Shown here piece by piece: positions 56,262-64,000 of a stretch of 64,000 nucleotides of DNA. The translations under genes were made by a program, and so were the position numbers. Position 1 is the stretch's first letter, and the number at the start of each line of letters is the position of its first letter. The notes beneath the pieces were generated by a model. It made no database searches, had not been told where the DNA came from, and saw nothing but the letters and a program-made list of their open reading frames with translations. Source of the stretch: Paenibacillus urinalis (GTDB lineage: Bacteria > Bacillota > Bacilli > Paenibacillales > Paenibacillaceae); contig NZ_CP118108.1 of assembly GCF_028747985.1 (NCBI RefSeq), positions 2,051,501-2,115,500 on the forward strand, written 5' to 3'.

Positions 56262-56840
56262 ATGAATTGGCAGGGAAAAACGGTTGGTTATGCGATTACA
56301 GGTTCACATTGTACTTTTGAAGAGGTCATGCCGGTCATTAAGCGGTTTAAAGACGAAGGTGCCGATGTCGTGCCTATTATATCAAATTCGGTGCTGACAA
56401 CGGATACCCGGTTCGGAACGTCCGAAAGTTGGCGAAAACAGTTGAAAGATATAACAGGTAATGATATCATTTCTTCAATTGTTGAAGCCGAGCCTCTGGG
56501 ACCGTCCAAAAGGCTTGATGTATTGGTCATTGCTCCATGTACAGGAAATACGACCAGCAAGCTTGCTAACGCGATGACGGATAGCCCAGTGCTGATGGCT
56601 GCCAAATCTCAAATGCGCAATCAGCGCCCGGTCGTTCTTGCAATCTCAACAAATGATGGACTTGGTTTGAATGCAGCGAATATTGCTAAATTACTTGTTG
56701 CCAAATATATTTATTTTGTGCCATTTGGCCAGGATAATCCACAAGCGAAACCAAATTCGCTCGTCGCTAAGATGCATTTGATCCCTGAAGCAGCTTATGC
56801 AGCACTTGAAGGAAGACAAATGCAGCCAATTCTTATGTGA
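56262..56840 (+). CDS. dpaB: Dipicolinate synthase subunit B
   Basis: DpaB (SpoVFB) is the flavoprotein-fold subunit of dipicolinate synthase. The 192-residue product begins MNWQGKTVGYAITGSHCTFE and has the FMN-type loop APCTGNTTSKLANAMTDSPV. ATG 56262 follows ACGGAGGAA. A terminator follows. Confidence 0.98.
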   Translation: MNWQGKTVGYAITGSHCTFEEVMPVIKRFKDEGADVVPIISNSVLTTDTRFGTSESWRKQLKDITGNDIISSIVEAEPLGPSKRLDVLVIAPCTGNTTSKLANAMTDSPVLMAAKSQMRNQRPVVLAISTNDGLGLNAANIAKLLVAKYIYFVPFGQDNPQAKPNSLVAKMHLIPEAAYAALEGRQMQPILM

Positions 56841-56877
56841 AGCGACTAGCGTTATGTTAATTCACTTCACGAACGAG

Positions 56878-56899
56878 AGGTATCGCAAGATGCCTTTTT
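56878..56899 (+). terminator. Terminator after dpaB
   Basis: AGGTATC (56878-56884) pairs with GATGCCT (56889-56895, one G:T pair) around a GCAA loop, followed by TTTTT. This separates dpaAB from asd. Confidence 0.8.
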
Positions 56900-56993
56900 C
56901 GGGGTGTAAATATACCGGGAAATCCGGCTGATGAAGAAAGAGTCATAATATATCACTTTCGTTTGTCAGTAATCAAAGGGGAGATACACTATA

Positions 56994-58040
56994 ATGAGCA
57001 ATCAGAAGTTTAATGTGGCTGTTGTGGGTGCGACGGGAGCAGTAGGAGAACAAATTATCGGTCTACTCGAGAAGAGAGATTTTCCGATTAATAAGCTTAA
57101 GCTGTTGTCTTCCAAGCGCTCTGCTGGCTCCACGATTAACTTTAGAGGCCAAGACATTACAGTAGAAGAAGCAACCCCTGAAAGTTTTGAAGGAATCGAA
57201 ATTGCACTCTTTAGTGCGGGCGGTGATGTAAGTAAGGAGCTTGCTCCTCATGCTGTTCGTCATGGTGCAGTTTGTATCGATAACACCAATGCTTTCCGTA
57301 TGGATGAGAATACACCGCTGGTTGTACCTGAAGTTAACCAAGAGAAGATCAGCGAGCATAACGGCATTATTGCAAATCCGAACTGCTCCACAATTCAAAT
57401 GGTAGCCGCGCTTAAGCCGCTGTATGACCGCTATGGTATTTCTAAGATTATTGTATCCACTTACCAAGCTGTATCGGGTGCCGGCAGCCGTGCCATTGAT
57501 GAGATGCTTCGTCAATCGAAGGCTGTATTATCCGGTGAAGAGGTTAATCCTGACATTCTTCCGGTAGGATCGCTCCCAGTGAAGCATCAAATTGCTTTTA
57601 ACGCGATTCCACAAATTGATAAGTTCCAAGATAACGGCTACACATTAGAGGAAATGAAAATGGTTCGTGAAACCAAAAAAATCTTGTCGGATGATACACT
57701 TGGGGTTACAGCAACATGTGTACGTATCCCCGTTATTTATGGTCACTCCGAATCCGTATATGTAGAGCTTAAAGAAAATTATGATCTAGAAGAAGTAAAA
57801 GCACTGCTGGCCGAAGCTCCTGGAGTCACTCTAGTAGATGACCCGGCGAATCAGCAGTATCCGCTTGCGACAGATGCAGCTGGCAAACCAGATGTGTTTG
57901 TAGGCCGTCTGCGTCGCGACTTGGGGAATGAAAAAGGACTGAATATGTGGATTGTATCGGATAATCTTCAAAAAGGCGCTGCATGGAACGCTGTGCAAAT
58001 CGCCGAAATTATCGCATCTGAACGCTTAAGCAACGCCTAA
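56994..58040 (+). CDS. asd: Aspartate-semialdehyde dehydrogenase
   Basis: Asd makes aspartate semialdehyde for lysine, methionine, threonine and DPA. The 348-residue product has the NADP motif VVGATGAVGEQIIGLL, catalytic Cys C131 in NPNCSTIQMV, and the QAVSGAGSRAIDEM stretch. ATG 56994 follows GGGGAG. Upstream at 56944 is CATAATATA, a sigma-K-like -10 without a visible -35. The gene leads into dapG and dapA. Confidence 0.98.
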   Translation: MSNQKFNVAVVGATGAVGEQIIGLLEKRDFPINKLKLLSSKRSAGSTINFRGQDITVEEATPESFEGIEIALFSAGGDVSKELAPHAVRHGAVCIDNTNAFRMDENTPLVVPEVNQEKISEHNGIIANPNCSTIQMVAALKPLYDRYGISKIIVSTYQAVSGAGSRAIDEMLRQSKAVLSGEEVNPDILPVGSLPVKHQIAFNAIPQIDKFQDNGYTLEEMKMVRETKKILSDDTLGVTATCVRIPVIYGHSESVYVELKENYDLEEVKALLAEAPGVTLVDDPANQQYPLATDAAGKPDVFVGRLRRDLGNEKGLNMWIVSDNLQKGAAWNAVQIAEIIASERLSNA

Positions 58041-58114
58041 GTTTACATTCCATTTGTTTTGCGTACTTTCTTTCAGCTTAAGTCTTCTTGATATACAAAT
58101 GGAGGAATACATGC

Positions 58115-59332
58115 ATGGGTATTTTAGTGCAAAAATTCGGGGGAACATCCCTGTCAACACCGGCGGCACGTGAACGTGTTATCGGTCATATGAAACGTGA
58201 AATTGCTGCCGGACATTCGCTTGTAGTGGTCGTCTCTGCGATGGGTCGCAGAGGCGAGCCATATGCTACGGATACACTTCTGGACTGGGTTGTTCAGAAT
58301 GGAAATGCGCTGCCGGCGCGTGAAAAAGATATTCTGCTGTCCTGTGGTGAGCTGATTTCAGCAGCTACGCTCACTAGCCTGGTTGAGCATGAAGGAATAA
58401 CAGCAACCGTACTGACAGGTGGTCAGGCTGGCATTTTAACTGACGATCAGTTTGGCAATGCGCGGATTCTTGCTGTGAAGCCGGAACGCATTCTGGAAGA
58501 ACTGAAGACACATCAAGTAGTCATTGTGGCTGGATTCCAGGGCGCTGACGAAAAAGGTGACATAACAACGCTTGGCCGTGGAGGCAGTGATACTTCAGCT
58601 ACAGCACTTGGTGCCGCACTGCGCGCTGATATGGTTGATATCTATACGGATGTGGATGGGATTCTTACCGCAGACCCGAGAATTGTTGAAGACGCGAAGC
58701 CGCTTCTCTATGTTGGCTATGCAGAGATCAGCAATATGGCTCACCAAGGTGCGAAGGTCATCCATCCTCGTGCAGTGGAGATCGCGATGCAGGCACAGAT
58801 TCCTGTGCGTGTTAGATCGACATTCGGTGATGGGGAAGGGACGTTGATTACGCATCCTGAAGGGATTAAAGATGTACAGTCAGGAATTGTAGACCGATTC
58901 GTCACTGGAATTGCCTATGTGAATAATGTCACGCAAATTATGGTAGAGGCAGACAAAGAAGTTGGTAAACTTCAGCTGAAGGTATTCAAAGCGATGGCTG
59001 AGAATGGAATCAGTGTTGATTTTATTAATGTATCACCTTCTGGAGCTGTTTATACTGTGTTTGATCATGACTCGGAGAAGGCAATTCGTATTCTTCAAGA
59101 TATGGATCTTAAGCCAAGAAGCTTGTCAGGCTGCGCTAAGGTCTCTGTCATTGGTGGAGGAATTAATGGGGTTCCTGGAATTATGGCTAGAATTGTAGAA
59201 TCACTCGCAGAGGCAGATATCGAGATATTGCAGTCAGCGGACTCCAATACAACGATTTGGGTACTTGTCAAGAAGGAAGATATGGTGGGAGCGCTTCGTG
59301 CACTTCATTCCAAATTTGAACTTCATCGCTAG
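58115..59332 (+). CDS. dapG: Aspartokinase I (DapG type)
   Basis: DapG phosphorylates aspartate, the first step to lysine and DPA; in B. subtilis it is the diaminopimelate-sensitive isozyme. The 405-residue product has the substrate motif VQKFGGTSLSTPAAR, the GRGGSDTSATALGAAL stretch and two C-terminal ACT domains, with GISVDFINVSPSGAVYTV in the first. ATG 58115 follows TGGAGGA. No lysine riboswitch is visible upstream. Confidence 0.97.
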   Translation: MGILVQKFGGTSLSTPAARERVIGHMKREIAAGHSLVVVVSAMGRRGEPYATDTLLDWVVQNGNALPAREKDILLSCGELISAATLTSLVEHEGITATVLTGGQAGILTDDQFGNARILAVKPERILEELKTHQVVIVAGFQGADEKGDITTLGRGGSDTSATALGAALRADMVDIYTDVDGILTADPRIVEDAKPLLYVGYAEISNMAHQGAKVIHPRAVEIAMQAQIPVRVRSTFGDGEGTLITHPEGIKDVQSGIVDRFVTGIAYVNNVTQIMVEADKEVGKLQLKVFKAMAENGISVDFINVSPSGAVYTVFDHDSEKAIRILQDMDLKPRSLSGCAKVSVIGGGINGVPGIMARIVESLAEADIEILQSADSNTTIWVLVKKEDMVGALRALHSKFELHR

Positions 59333-59359
59333 AGACGAGAGTGCAAGGAGGATACAATC

Positions 59360-60244
59360 GTGGAATTCGGAAGACTTATAACAGCAATGGTTACCCCTTT
59401 TAACGATGAAGGCAGTATCCATTGGGAAGAAACCTCCAGACTAATCGATTACTTAATTGATGTTCAACAAACCGATACACTGGTTATTGCAGGCACAACA
59501 GGTGAATCACCAACATTAACCGACGCTGAAAAAGTGCAGCTGTTTGAATTTGTTGTTAAGCATGCGGCAGGGCGGGCCAAGATAATCGCCGGTACAGGCA
59601 GCAACAGCACGCACCATTCGATCCAGCTTACCCGTGAGGCGGAGAAAGCCGGTGTAGATGGAGTGCTCTTGGTTGTTCCTTATTACAACAAACCGAACCA
59701 AGAAGGGATGTACCAGCATTTTTCTGCAATCGCAAAGGCGACCTCCCTTCCTGTAATGCTGTATAACGTACCTGGACGAACAGGAGCCTGCTTGTCTGTG
59801 GAGACAACACTTCGGCTTGCAGCGATCGATAATATTGTGGCAACTAAGGAATGTGCATCCATTGAACAGGTGGCACAGATTTCAGGAGTTGCACCTGAAG
59901 GCTTCAAAGTCTATTCAGGTGATGATTCATCAGTGCTTCCGGCACTAGCTGTGGGTGGATACGGTATTGTTAGTGTAGCCGGTCATATCGTAGGTGCGTC
60001 AATGAAGGAAATGATTCATGCCTATGTTAATGGTGATGTTTCGAAGGCAGCTTCGATCAATCATAGATTATTACCTGTCTTCAAGGGCTTATTTGAAGCG
60101 CCTCATCCGGTCCCTAATCCGGTCGCAGTCAAATATGCGCTTACACTGAGAGGTTATTCAGTAGGCACCGTTAGACTGCCTCTGGTACCTCCGACGGAGC
60201 AGGAGAAAGAATTTATCCGTCAATTAATCGGCACCATTTCTTAG
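59360..60244 (+). CDS. dapA: 4-hydroxy-tetrahydrodipicolinate synthase
   Basis: DapA condenses pyruvate and aspartate semialdehyde, giving the precursor shared by lysine, meso-DAP and DPA. The 294-residue product has VIAGTTGESPTLTDAEK, the YNVPGRTG tyrosine motif, and the Schiff-base Lys K163 in VATKECASIEQV. GTG 59360 follows AAGGAGGA. A strong terminator follows. Confidence 0.98.
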   Translation: MEFGRLITAMVTPFNDEGSIHWEETSRLIDYLIDVQQTDTLVIAGTTGESPTLTDAEKVQLFEFVVKHAAGRAKIIAGTGSNSTHHSIQLTREAEKAGVDGVLLVVPYYNKPNQEGMYQHFSAIAKATSLPVMLYNVPGRTGACLSVETTLRLAAIDNIVATKECASIEQVAQISGVAPEGFKVYSGDDSSVLPALAVGGYGIVSVAGHIVGASMKEMIHAYVNGDVSKAASINHRLLPVFKGLFEAPHPVPNPVAVKYALTLRGYSVGTVRLPLVPPTEQEKEFIRQLIGTIS

Positions 60245-60282
60245 TTCATTTAACTTCGAACTAATTTGGATTATGTATTGTC

Positions 60283-60320
60283 AAACCCTCGTGCTCAAAG
60301 ATTGAGTACGAGGGTTTTTT
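60283..60320 (+). terminator. Terminator after dapA
   Basis: AAACCCTCGT (60283-60292) pairs with ACGAGGGTTT (60308-60317), with inner CTC/GAG pairing, followed by a T-run. It closes the asd-dapG-dapA unit. Confidence 0.95.
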
Positions 60321-60638
60321 GTATGGAACAGACATGTTCTTTGAGCGGTAACCAAGGGGCTCAATATACTTAAGATGCGCTGTTTAAGGAAGAGGAGCTA
60401 GTTTGTTTTTATATGAAATGGAGAAACTAAACCTTACAAAACGTGACTGACTTGTTTTTTCAGTTTTTAATCATGTATAATGATGTCAAGTGACTGGGTG
60501 CGGTATATTTTTGAAATAGATTGTTTAACAGCAAAGTGTGTGGGAACTTCGGCTGAGAAGCTATAGGTTTCTTTGAATAAAATAATAATAATATCATTAA
60601 GGTACGACGTCCAACTACCATAGGAGGTTCAGATTCTT
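60321..60638 (+). other. Gene-free region between dapA and the RNase J gene
   Basis: About 320 bases with no supportable coding frame on either strand. Contents: a short inverted repeat TTGAGC...GCTCAA near its start, an AT-rich second half, a sigma-A-like promoter near 60452-60481, and the ribosome binding site TAGGAGGTT of the next gene at 60621-60629. The leader would be about 150 bases. I recognise no known RNA family in it. Confidence 0.7.
60452..60481 (+). promoter_or_regulatory. Predicted sigma-A promoter of the RNase J gene
   Basis: TTGTTT (60452-60457), an 18-base spacer and a perfect TATAAT (60476-60481) lie after the dapA terminator. The -35 is moderate. It would start an untranslated leader of about 150 bases. 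Confidence 0.6.
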
Positions 60639-62318
60639 TTGTCAAAAAAAAATAACAACGATAAATTGATGATTTTCGCATTGGGCGGCGTCGGTGAAAT
60701 CGGTAAGAACATGTATGTTGTTCAGTACGGTAATGACATTGTAGTCGTAGATGCGGGTTTAAAATTCCCAGAAGAGGATATGCTTGGCATTGATATCGTC
60801 ATTCCAGATATTTCCTATCTAACTGAAAATCGAGATAAAGTAAAAGGGATTGTACTGACACACGGCCATGAAGACCATATTGGCGGATTGCCTTATGTAC
60901 TCAAACATCTAAATGTACCAGTATATGGAACCAAACTAACACTCGGACTTGTAGAAAATAAGCTGAAGGAAGCTAATTTGCTTGGCGAAACGAAGCGCAT
61001 TCTCATTAACGAGGATTCTGAAATACAGCTTGGCAACAGCCTTAAGGTTAATTTCTTCAAGACAAACCACAGTATTCCTGATTCTGTAGGTGTGTGCGTC
61101 GAGACTCCAGAAGGTGTCGTCGTTCATACGGGAGACTTCAAATTTGATCATACTCCAGTCAATGGTCAGTATGCAGATCTTCAGCGTATGGCAGAAATCG
61201 GTTCCAAAGGTGTACTGGCATTGTTATCAGACAGCACAAATGCAGAGAAGCCAGGATTTACCCCTTCCGAGAAAAATGTGGGTGTCGTTATGGAGGATAT
61301 TTTCCGTAAGGCAAGCCAGCGTGTCGTTGTTGCGACATTCGCATCCAACGTGCACCGGATCCAGCAAGTCATTAACGCTGCTGAAACCACAGGACGCAAA
61401 GTAACCGTAATCGGCAGAAGCATGGTAAATGTAGTGAGTATTGCATCCGATCTTGGTTATCTCGATATTCCTGACGGCATGATTATTGAGCCGGAAGAAG
61501 TAGGCAAGATGGCAGCAGATCGTGTTGTGATCTTGTGCACAGGCTCCCAAGGAGAACCGATGTCTGCGCTTACTCGCATGGCTCGCTCAACTCACCGCAA
61601 AGTGGATATCCTGCCAGGAGACACTGTTATCATTGCGGCAACGCCGGTTCCAGGTAACGAGAAATACGTAGGGCGCACAATTGACGAGTTGTTTAGACTT
61701 GGAGCTGAGGTTCACTACAGCGGAGCTAACTCTGGCGTACACGTTTCCGGTCACGGCAGCCAAGAGGAATTGAAGCTCATGCTGAATCTAATGAAACCGA
61801 AATATTTCATTCCGATTCACGGTGAGTTCAGAATGCAGCGTCGTCATGCATTGCTGGCAGAGTCTGTAGGCATTGATTCAGACAACATCTTCATTACCGA
61901 TGTTGGTGAAGTGGTTGAGATTCAAGGTGGAGCTGCTCGCAGAGCGGGCAAGGTATCTTCCGGTAATGTATTAATCGATGGACTCGGAGTAGGCGATGTA
62001 GGAAATATCGTACTGCGCGATCGCAAGCTGCTCTCACAAGACGGAATTCTTGTTGTCGTCGTTACGCTTAGCAAGCAGGATGGTAAGATCGTTTCCGGTC
62101 CTGACATCATTTCCAGAGGATTCGTGTATGTTCGTGAATCCGAGGGCTTGTTGGATGAAGCGAATCGAATTGTAACAAGTACACTTCAGAAGCTTATGAG
62201 TGAGAATGTCAATGAATGGGCATCACTCAAAACCAATGTCAAAGACGCGCTCGGACGTTTCTTGTATGAGCAAACGCGCCGTCGCCCTATGATCTTGCCA
62301 ATCATTATGGAAGTATAG
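60639..62318 (+). CDS. Ribonuclease J (at the rnjB locus)
   Basis: RNase J is a metallo-beta-lactamase-fold endo-/5'-3' exoribonuclease. The 559-residue product has the complete zinc motif THGHEDHIGG (H75, H77, D79, H80), HTGDFKFD, FASNVHRIQQV, the C-terminal SGHGSQEELKLMLNL motif and the family end RRPMILPIIMEV. The locus after dapA is that of rnjB in B. subtilis, but the intact motif resembles RNase J1. I therefore leave the symbol blank. TTG 60639 follows TAGGAGGTT. Confidence 0.96.
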   Translation: MSKKNNNDKLMIFALGGVGEIGKNMYVVQYGNDIVVVDAGLKFPEEDMLGIDIVIPDISYLTENRDKVKGIVLTHGHEDHIGGLPYVLKHLNVPVYGTKLTLGLVENKLKEANLLGETKRILINEDSEIQLGNSLKVNFFKTNHSIPDSVGVCVETPEGVVVHTGDFKFDHTPVNGQYADLQRMAEIGSKGVLALLSDSTNAEKPGFTPSEKNVGVVMEDIFRKASQRVVVATFASNVHRIQQVINAAETTGRKVTVIGRSMVNVVSIASDLGYLDIPDGMIIEPEEVGKMAADRVVILCTGSQGEPMSALTRMARSTHRKVDILPGDTVIIAATPVPGNEKYVGRTIDELFRLGAEVHYSGANSGVHVSGHGSQEELKLMLNLMKPKYFIPIHGEFRMQRRHALLAESVGIDSDNIFITDVGEVVEIQGGAARRAGKVSSGNVLIDGLGVGDVGNIVLRDRKLLSQDGILVVVVTLSKQDGKIVSGPDIISRGFVYVRESEGLLDEANRIVTSTLQKLMSENVNEWASLKTNVKDALGRFLYEQTRRRPMILPIIMEV

Positions 62319-62351
62319 TAAACCAATAACTTCAAACGAAGGCACACAGTC

Positions 62352-62413
62352 GCCTCTTCTAAGCTGACAGGTAATATTGGACGGTTCCCTGTTAGCAAGG
62401 AAGAGGCTTTTTC
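62352..62413 (+). terminator. Long terminator after the RNase J gene
   Basis: GCCTCTTC (62352-62359) pairs with GAAGAGGC (62400-62407), and GCTGACAGG (62363-62371) pairs with CCTGTTAGC (62388-62396). TTTTT follows. Very stable; it separates the RNase J gene from tepA. Confidence 0.9.
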
Positions 62414-62499
62414 GTGTCTTTTCATGTGTATAAGATTCATTGTGGAATTGTCATACTAACCCAGATATTGAAGACAAAACTTTCAAAGGAAGTGTTGAT

Positions 62500-63276
62500 G
62501 TGACAAATCCGTTAATCGGCAAAGATAAAGACGAAGACGCAAAGAACGAAACGCCTATGTTGCCACCAGAGCAGCAGTCCAAGCCTAATCCTGTTGTAAA
62601 TACGATTCAAGAGCTGGGACAGACTACAGTTCCTTCCGGGGAATCTAATATCTTCTGCATGACAATTATCGGTCAAATCGAAGGGCATCTTATCTTGCCT
62701 CCCCAAAATAAAACAACAAAATATGAGCATCTCATTCCACAGCTGGTTGCGGCAGAGCAAAATCCACGAATTGAAGGCATTCTAATTATATTGAATACGG
62801 TCGGCGGTGATGTGGAAGCAGGACTTGCAATCGCAGAAATGATTGCTTCCATGTCCAAGCCAACGGTTACTGTTGTTATCGGCGGTGGCCATAGTATCGG
62901 GGTGCCTATAGCTGTCAGCAGTACCTATTCCATTATTGCGGAGAGCGCCACAATGACCATTCACCCGGTGCGCATGAACGGTTTGTTTATTGGAGTGCCA
63001 CAAACCTTCGAGTACATTGAGAAGATGCAGGAGCGGGTTGTGCGATTTGTCACTTCTCACTCCCGTATTTCAGAGGAGCATTTCAAAGAACTGATGTTTA
63101 AACAAGGGGAATTAAACAGGGATATCGGTACAGCGGTAGGAGGAAATGATGCGGTTCAATATGGTCTGATGGATGCAGTAGGTGGAATAGGTGAGGCCAT
63201 TGCTGAGCTGAATAAGCTGATCCTGTCGAGAAAGGATATGAGGGCTGCCGCTTCTCCTGGAGGGATGACACAATGA
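62500..63276 (+). CDS. tepA: ClpP-like serine protease TepA
   Basis: TepA (YmfB) is a cytosolic ClpP/SppA-like protease linked in B. subtilis to protein export and degradation of small spore proteins. The 258-residue product has a disordered acidic N-terminus and a crotonase-like fold with [18 protein letters not shown], the serine motif [14 protein letters not shown] and IHPVRMNGL with the His. GTG 62500 follows AAAGGAAG at the right spacing; the longer frame from 62440 begins near the terminator. It overlaps ylzJ. Confidence 0.94.
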   Translation: MTNPLIGKDKDEDAKNETPMLPPEQQSKPNPVVNTIQELGQTTVPSGESNIFCMTIIGQIEGHLILPPQNKTTKYEHLIPQLVAAEQNPRIEGILIILNTVGGDVEAGLAIAEMIASMSKPTVTVVIGGGHSIGVPIAVSSTYSIIAESATMTIHPVRMNGLFIGVPQTFEYIEKMQERVVRFVTSHSRISEEHFKELMFKQGELNRDIGTAVGGNDAVQYGLMDAVGGIGEAIAELNKLILSRKDMRAAASPGGMTQ

Positions 63277-63497
63277 CCCTTTATACGATCATGTCTGGTG
63301 AGCAGATTTTTGAAGGAATGTGGAAAGAACAGCCTCCATTATTAGAAATGCAGATCGAAGGCCGATTGTTGCAGATCATGCCTGTTAACGAAAGGTCGGG
63401 GATCATCGTAAGGCTGATCAATGGCAGCTTGTATGATTATCTGGATTCCGCTTATGCGCCAGGGCGTGAAATTTCGCTTAACTCTGCTCAAAGTTAA
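63273..63497 (+). CDS. ylzJ: YlzJ-like protein
   Basis: The 74-residue product [15 protein letters not shown] matches the YlzJ family, found between tepA and spoIIIE in Bacilli. It is a small, acidic-to-neutral soluble protein with a beta-rich core ([16 protein letters not shown]). Its start overlaps the tepA stop as ATGA, so the two are co-translated. The function is unknown. Confidence 0.93.
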   Translation: MTLYTIMSGEQIFEGMWKEQPPLLEMQIEGRLLQIMPVNERSGIIVRLINGSLYDYLDSAYAPGREISLNSAQS

Positions 63498-63550
63498 ACA
63501 TACGTCCTAGTGGTCGAGATTCGACGAAAAAGAACATATGTGCGGATGTA

Positions 63551-63565
63551 GACTTATGGTATAAT
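63551..63565 (+). promoter_or_regulatory. Extended -10 promoter of spoIIIE/ftsK
   Basis: TATAAT (63560-63565) preceded by TGG (63557-63559) is a good extended -10. No clear -35 is visible. It lies 21 bases before the start of the next gene, giving a short leader with GGAGGTG. Confidence 0.6.
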
Positions 63566-63586
63566 ATTCTTCTGGAGGTGACCTTT

Positions 63587-64000
63587 TTGGCCAGAAGAAA
63601 GAAAAAGAAAAAGAGAGCAGCCCTTGGCGGGGTTCTTAAATATGAGATTTATGGGATCATATTGATTACCCTGTCGGTTATCGCTCTATCGGGTGAAGCC
63701 ACTGTAGGACGATCCTTGTCCAAAATGTTTGGACTTCTGCTCGGCAAGTTTTACTTCATCATCCCCTTAATTGGTATCTATTACGGATTAATGGTGATGA
63801 TTCATCGTAAATGGCCATCAGGGTGGAATCATCGTAAAAGTGGAGTTCTATTGTTAGTTCTTGCATTGACGTTAATGAGCACAATATCGGCCATGGAGCA
63901 GAAGCTGAGTCCTATAGGTGAATTGAATCCTGGCGGTGTGATGTCTCAAATACATATCGATTTGCAGACAGAGCTGTTAAGGCCTGCTGAAGCGAGCAAT
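63587..64000 (+). CDS. DNA translocase SpoIIIE/FtsK (3' end cut by window)
   Basis: The visible 138 residues start at TTG 63587 behind TGGAGGTGA with a Lys/Arg-rich lead (ARRKKKKKRA). Three hydrophobic segments follow, at about residues 20-40, 47-70 and 82-100. This is the membrane-anchor layout of SpoIIIE/FtsK, the septal DNA pump that moves the chromosome into the forespore. The ATPase part lies beyond the window. Position after tepA-ylzJ is that of spoIIIE in B. subtilis. Sequence alone cannot separate SpoIIIE from SftA or FtsK, so no symbol is given. Confidence 0.88.
   Translation, partial: MARRKKKKKRAALGGVLKYEIYGIILITLSVIALSGEATVGRSLSKMFGLLLGKFYFIIPLIGIYYGLMVMIHRKWPSGWNHRKSGVLLLVLALTLMSTISAMEQKLSPIGELNPGGVMSQIHIDLQTELLRPAEASN

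Noticed and set aside
56944..56952. CATAATATA before asd considered as a sigma-K -10
   Set aside because: The hexamer matches well but there is no AC at the required -35 spacing, so it may be chance in an AT-rich gap.
58041..58114. Search for a lysine riboswitch before dapG
   Set aside because: The gap is 74 bases, too short for the aptamer, and shows no matching structure.

Overview
The window is chromosomal core sequence from an endospore-forming, flagellated Firmicute, most likely Paenibacillus or a close relative. The evidence is the Bacillus-type fla/che gene order, PolC-type DNA polymerase, the dipicolinate synthase pair dpaAB, many TTG/GTG starts with strong AGGAGG-type ribosome binding sites, and Paenibacillus-like departures from B. 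subtilis: an extended infB, a short archaeal-type proS, a short tsf, nrnA between rbfA and truB, and dut next to mlpA. All 65 recognised genes lie on the + strand, many overlapping by 1-4 bases. I saw no rRNA, tRNA, CRISPR array, insertion sequence or prophage.

Region 1 (1-27569) is the downstream part of the fla/che operon. It starts inside fliH and runs through fliI, fliJ, a YlxF-like gene, fliK, flgD, a TIGR02530-type gene, flgE, swrD, fliL, fliM, fliY, cheY, fliO, fliP, fliQ, fliR, flhB, flhA, flhF, flhG, cheB, cheA, cheW, cheC, cheD, a small membrane protein gene and sigD. A tail of four less characterised genes follows: a FapA/DUF342 protein, a 104-residue protein, a SwrB-like protein and an MltG-like protein without the catalytic domain. 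These genes make the export apparatus, hook, switch, chemotaxis signalling core and the motility sigma factor.

Region 2 (27570-41054) holds translation, nucleotide and envelope genes in the conserved order rpsB, tsf, pyrH, frr, uppS, cdsA, dxr, rasP, proS, polC. An extended -10 promoter and a leader hairpin precede rpsB, and stem-loops separate rpsB/tsf, tsf/pyrH and frr/uppS. Region 3 (41055-52440) is the rimP-nusA-rnpM-rplGA-infB-rbfA-nrnA-truB-ribF cluster, behind a near-consensus sigma-A promoter and two leader hairpins. It is followed by rpsO, with its own promoter and S15-type leader, and pnp, which ends in two tandem terminators.

Region 4 (52441-64000) mixes sporulation and lysine/dipicolinate genes: ylxY, mlpA, dut, dpaA, dpaB, asd, dapG, dapA, an RNase J gene, tepA, ylzJ and the start of spoIIIE/ftsK, which runs off the window. 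Asd, DapG and DapA supply dihydrodipicolinate, which DpaAB oxidises to the spore-core DPA.

No unmistakably new system is present. The best candidates for undescribed biology are the accessory genes at the end of the motility operon (23289-23732 and 24590-27569), the rimP/nusA leader structures, and the dpaA upstream region with a sigma-K-like promoter and a near-perfect palindrome.
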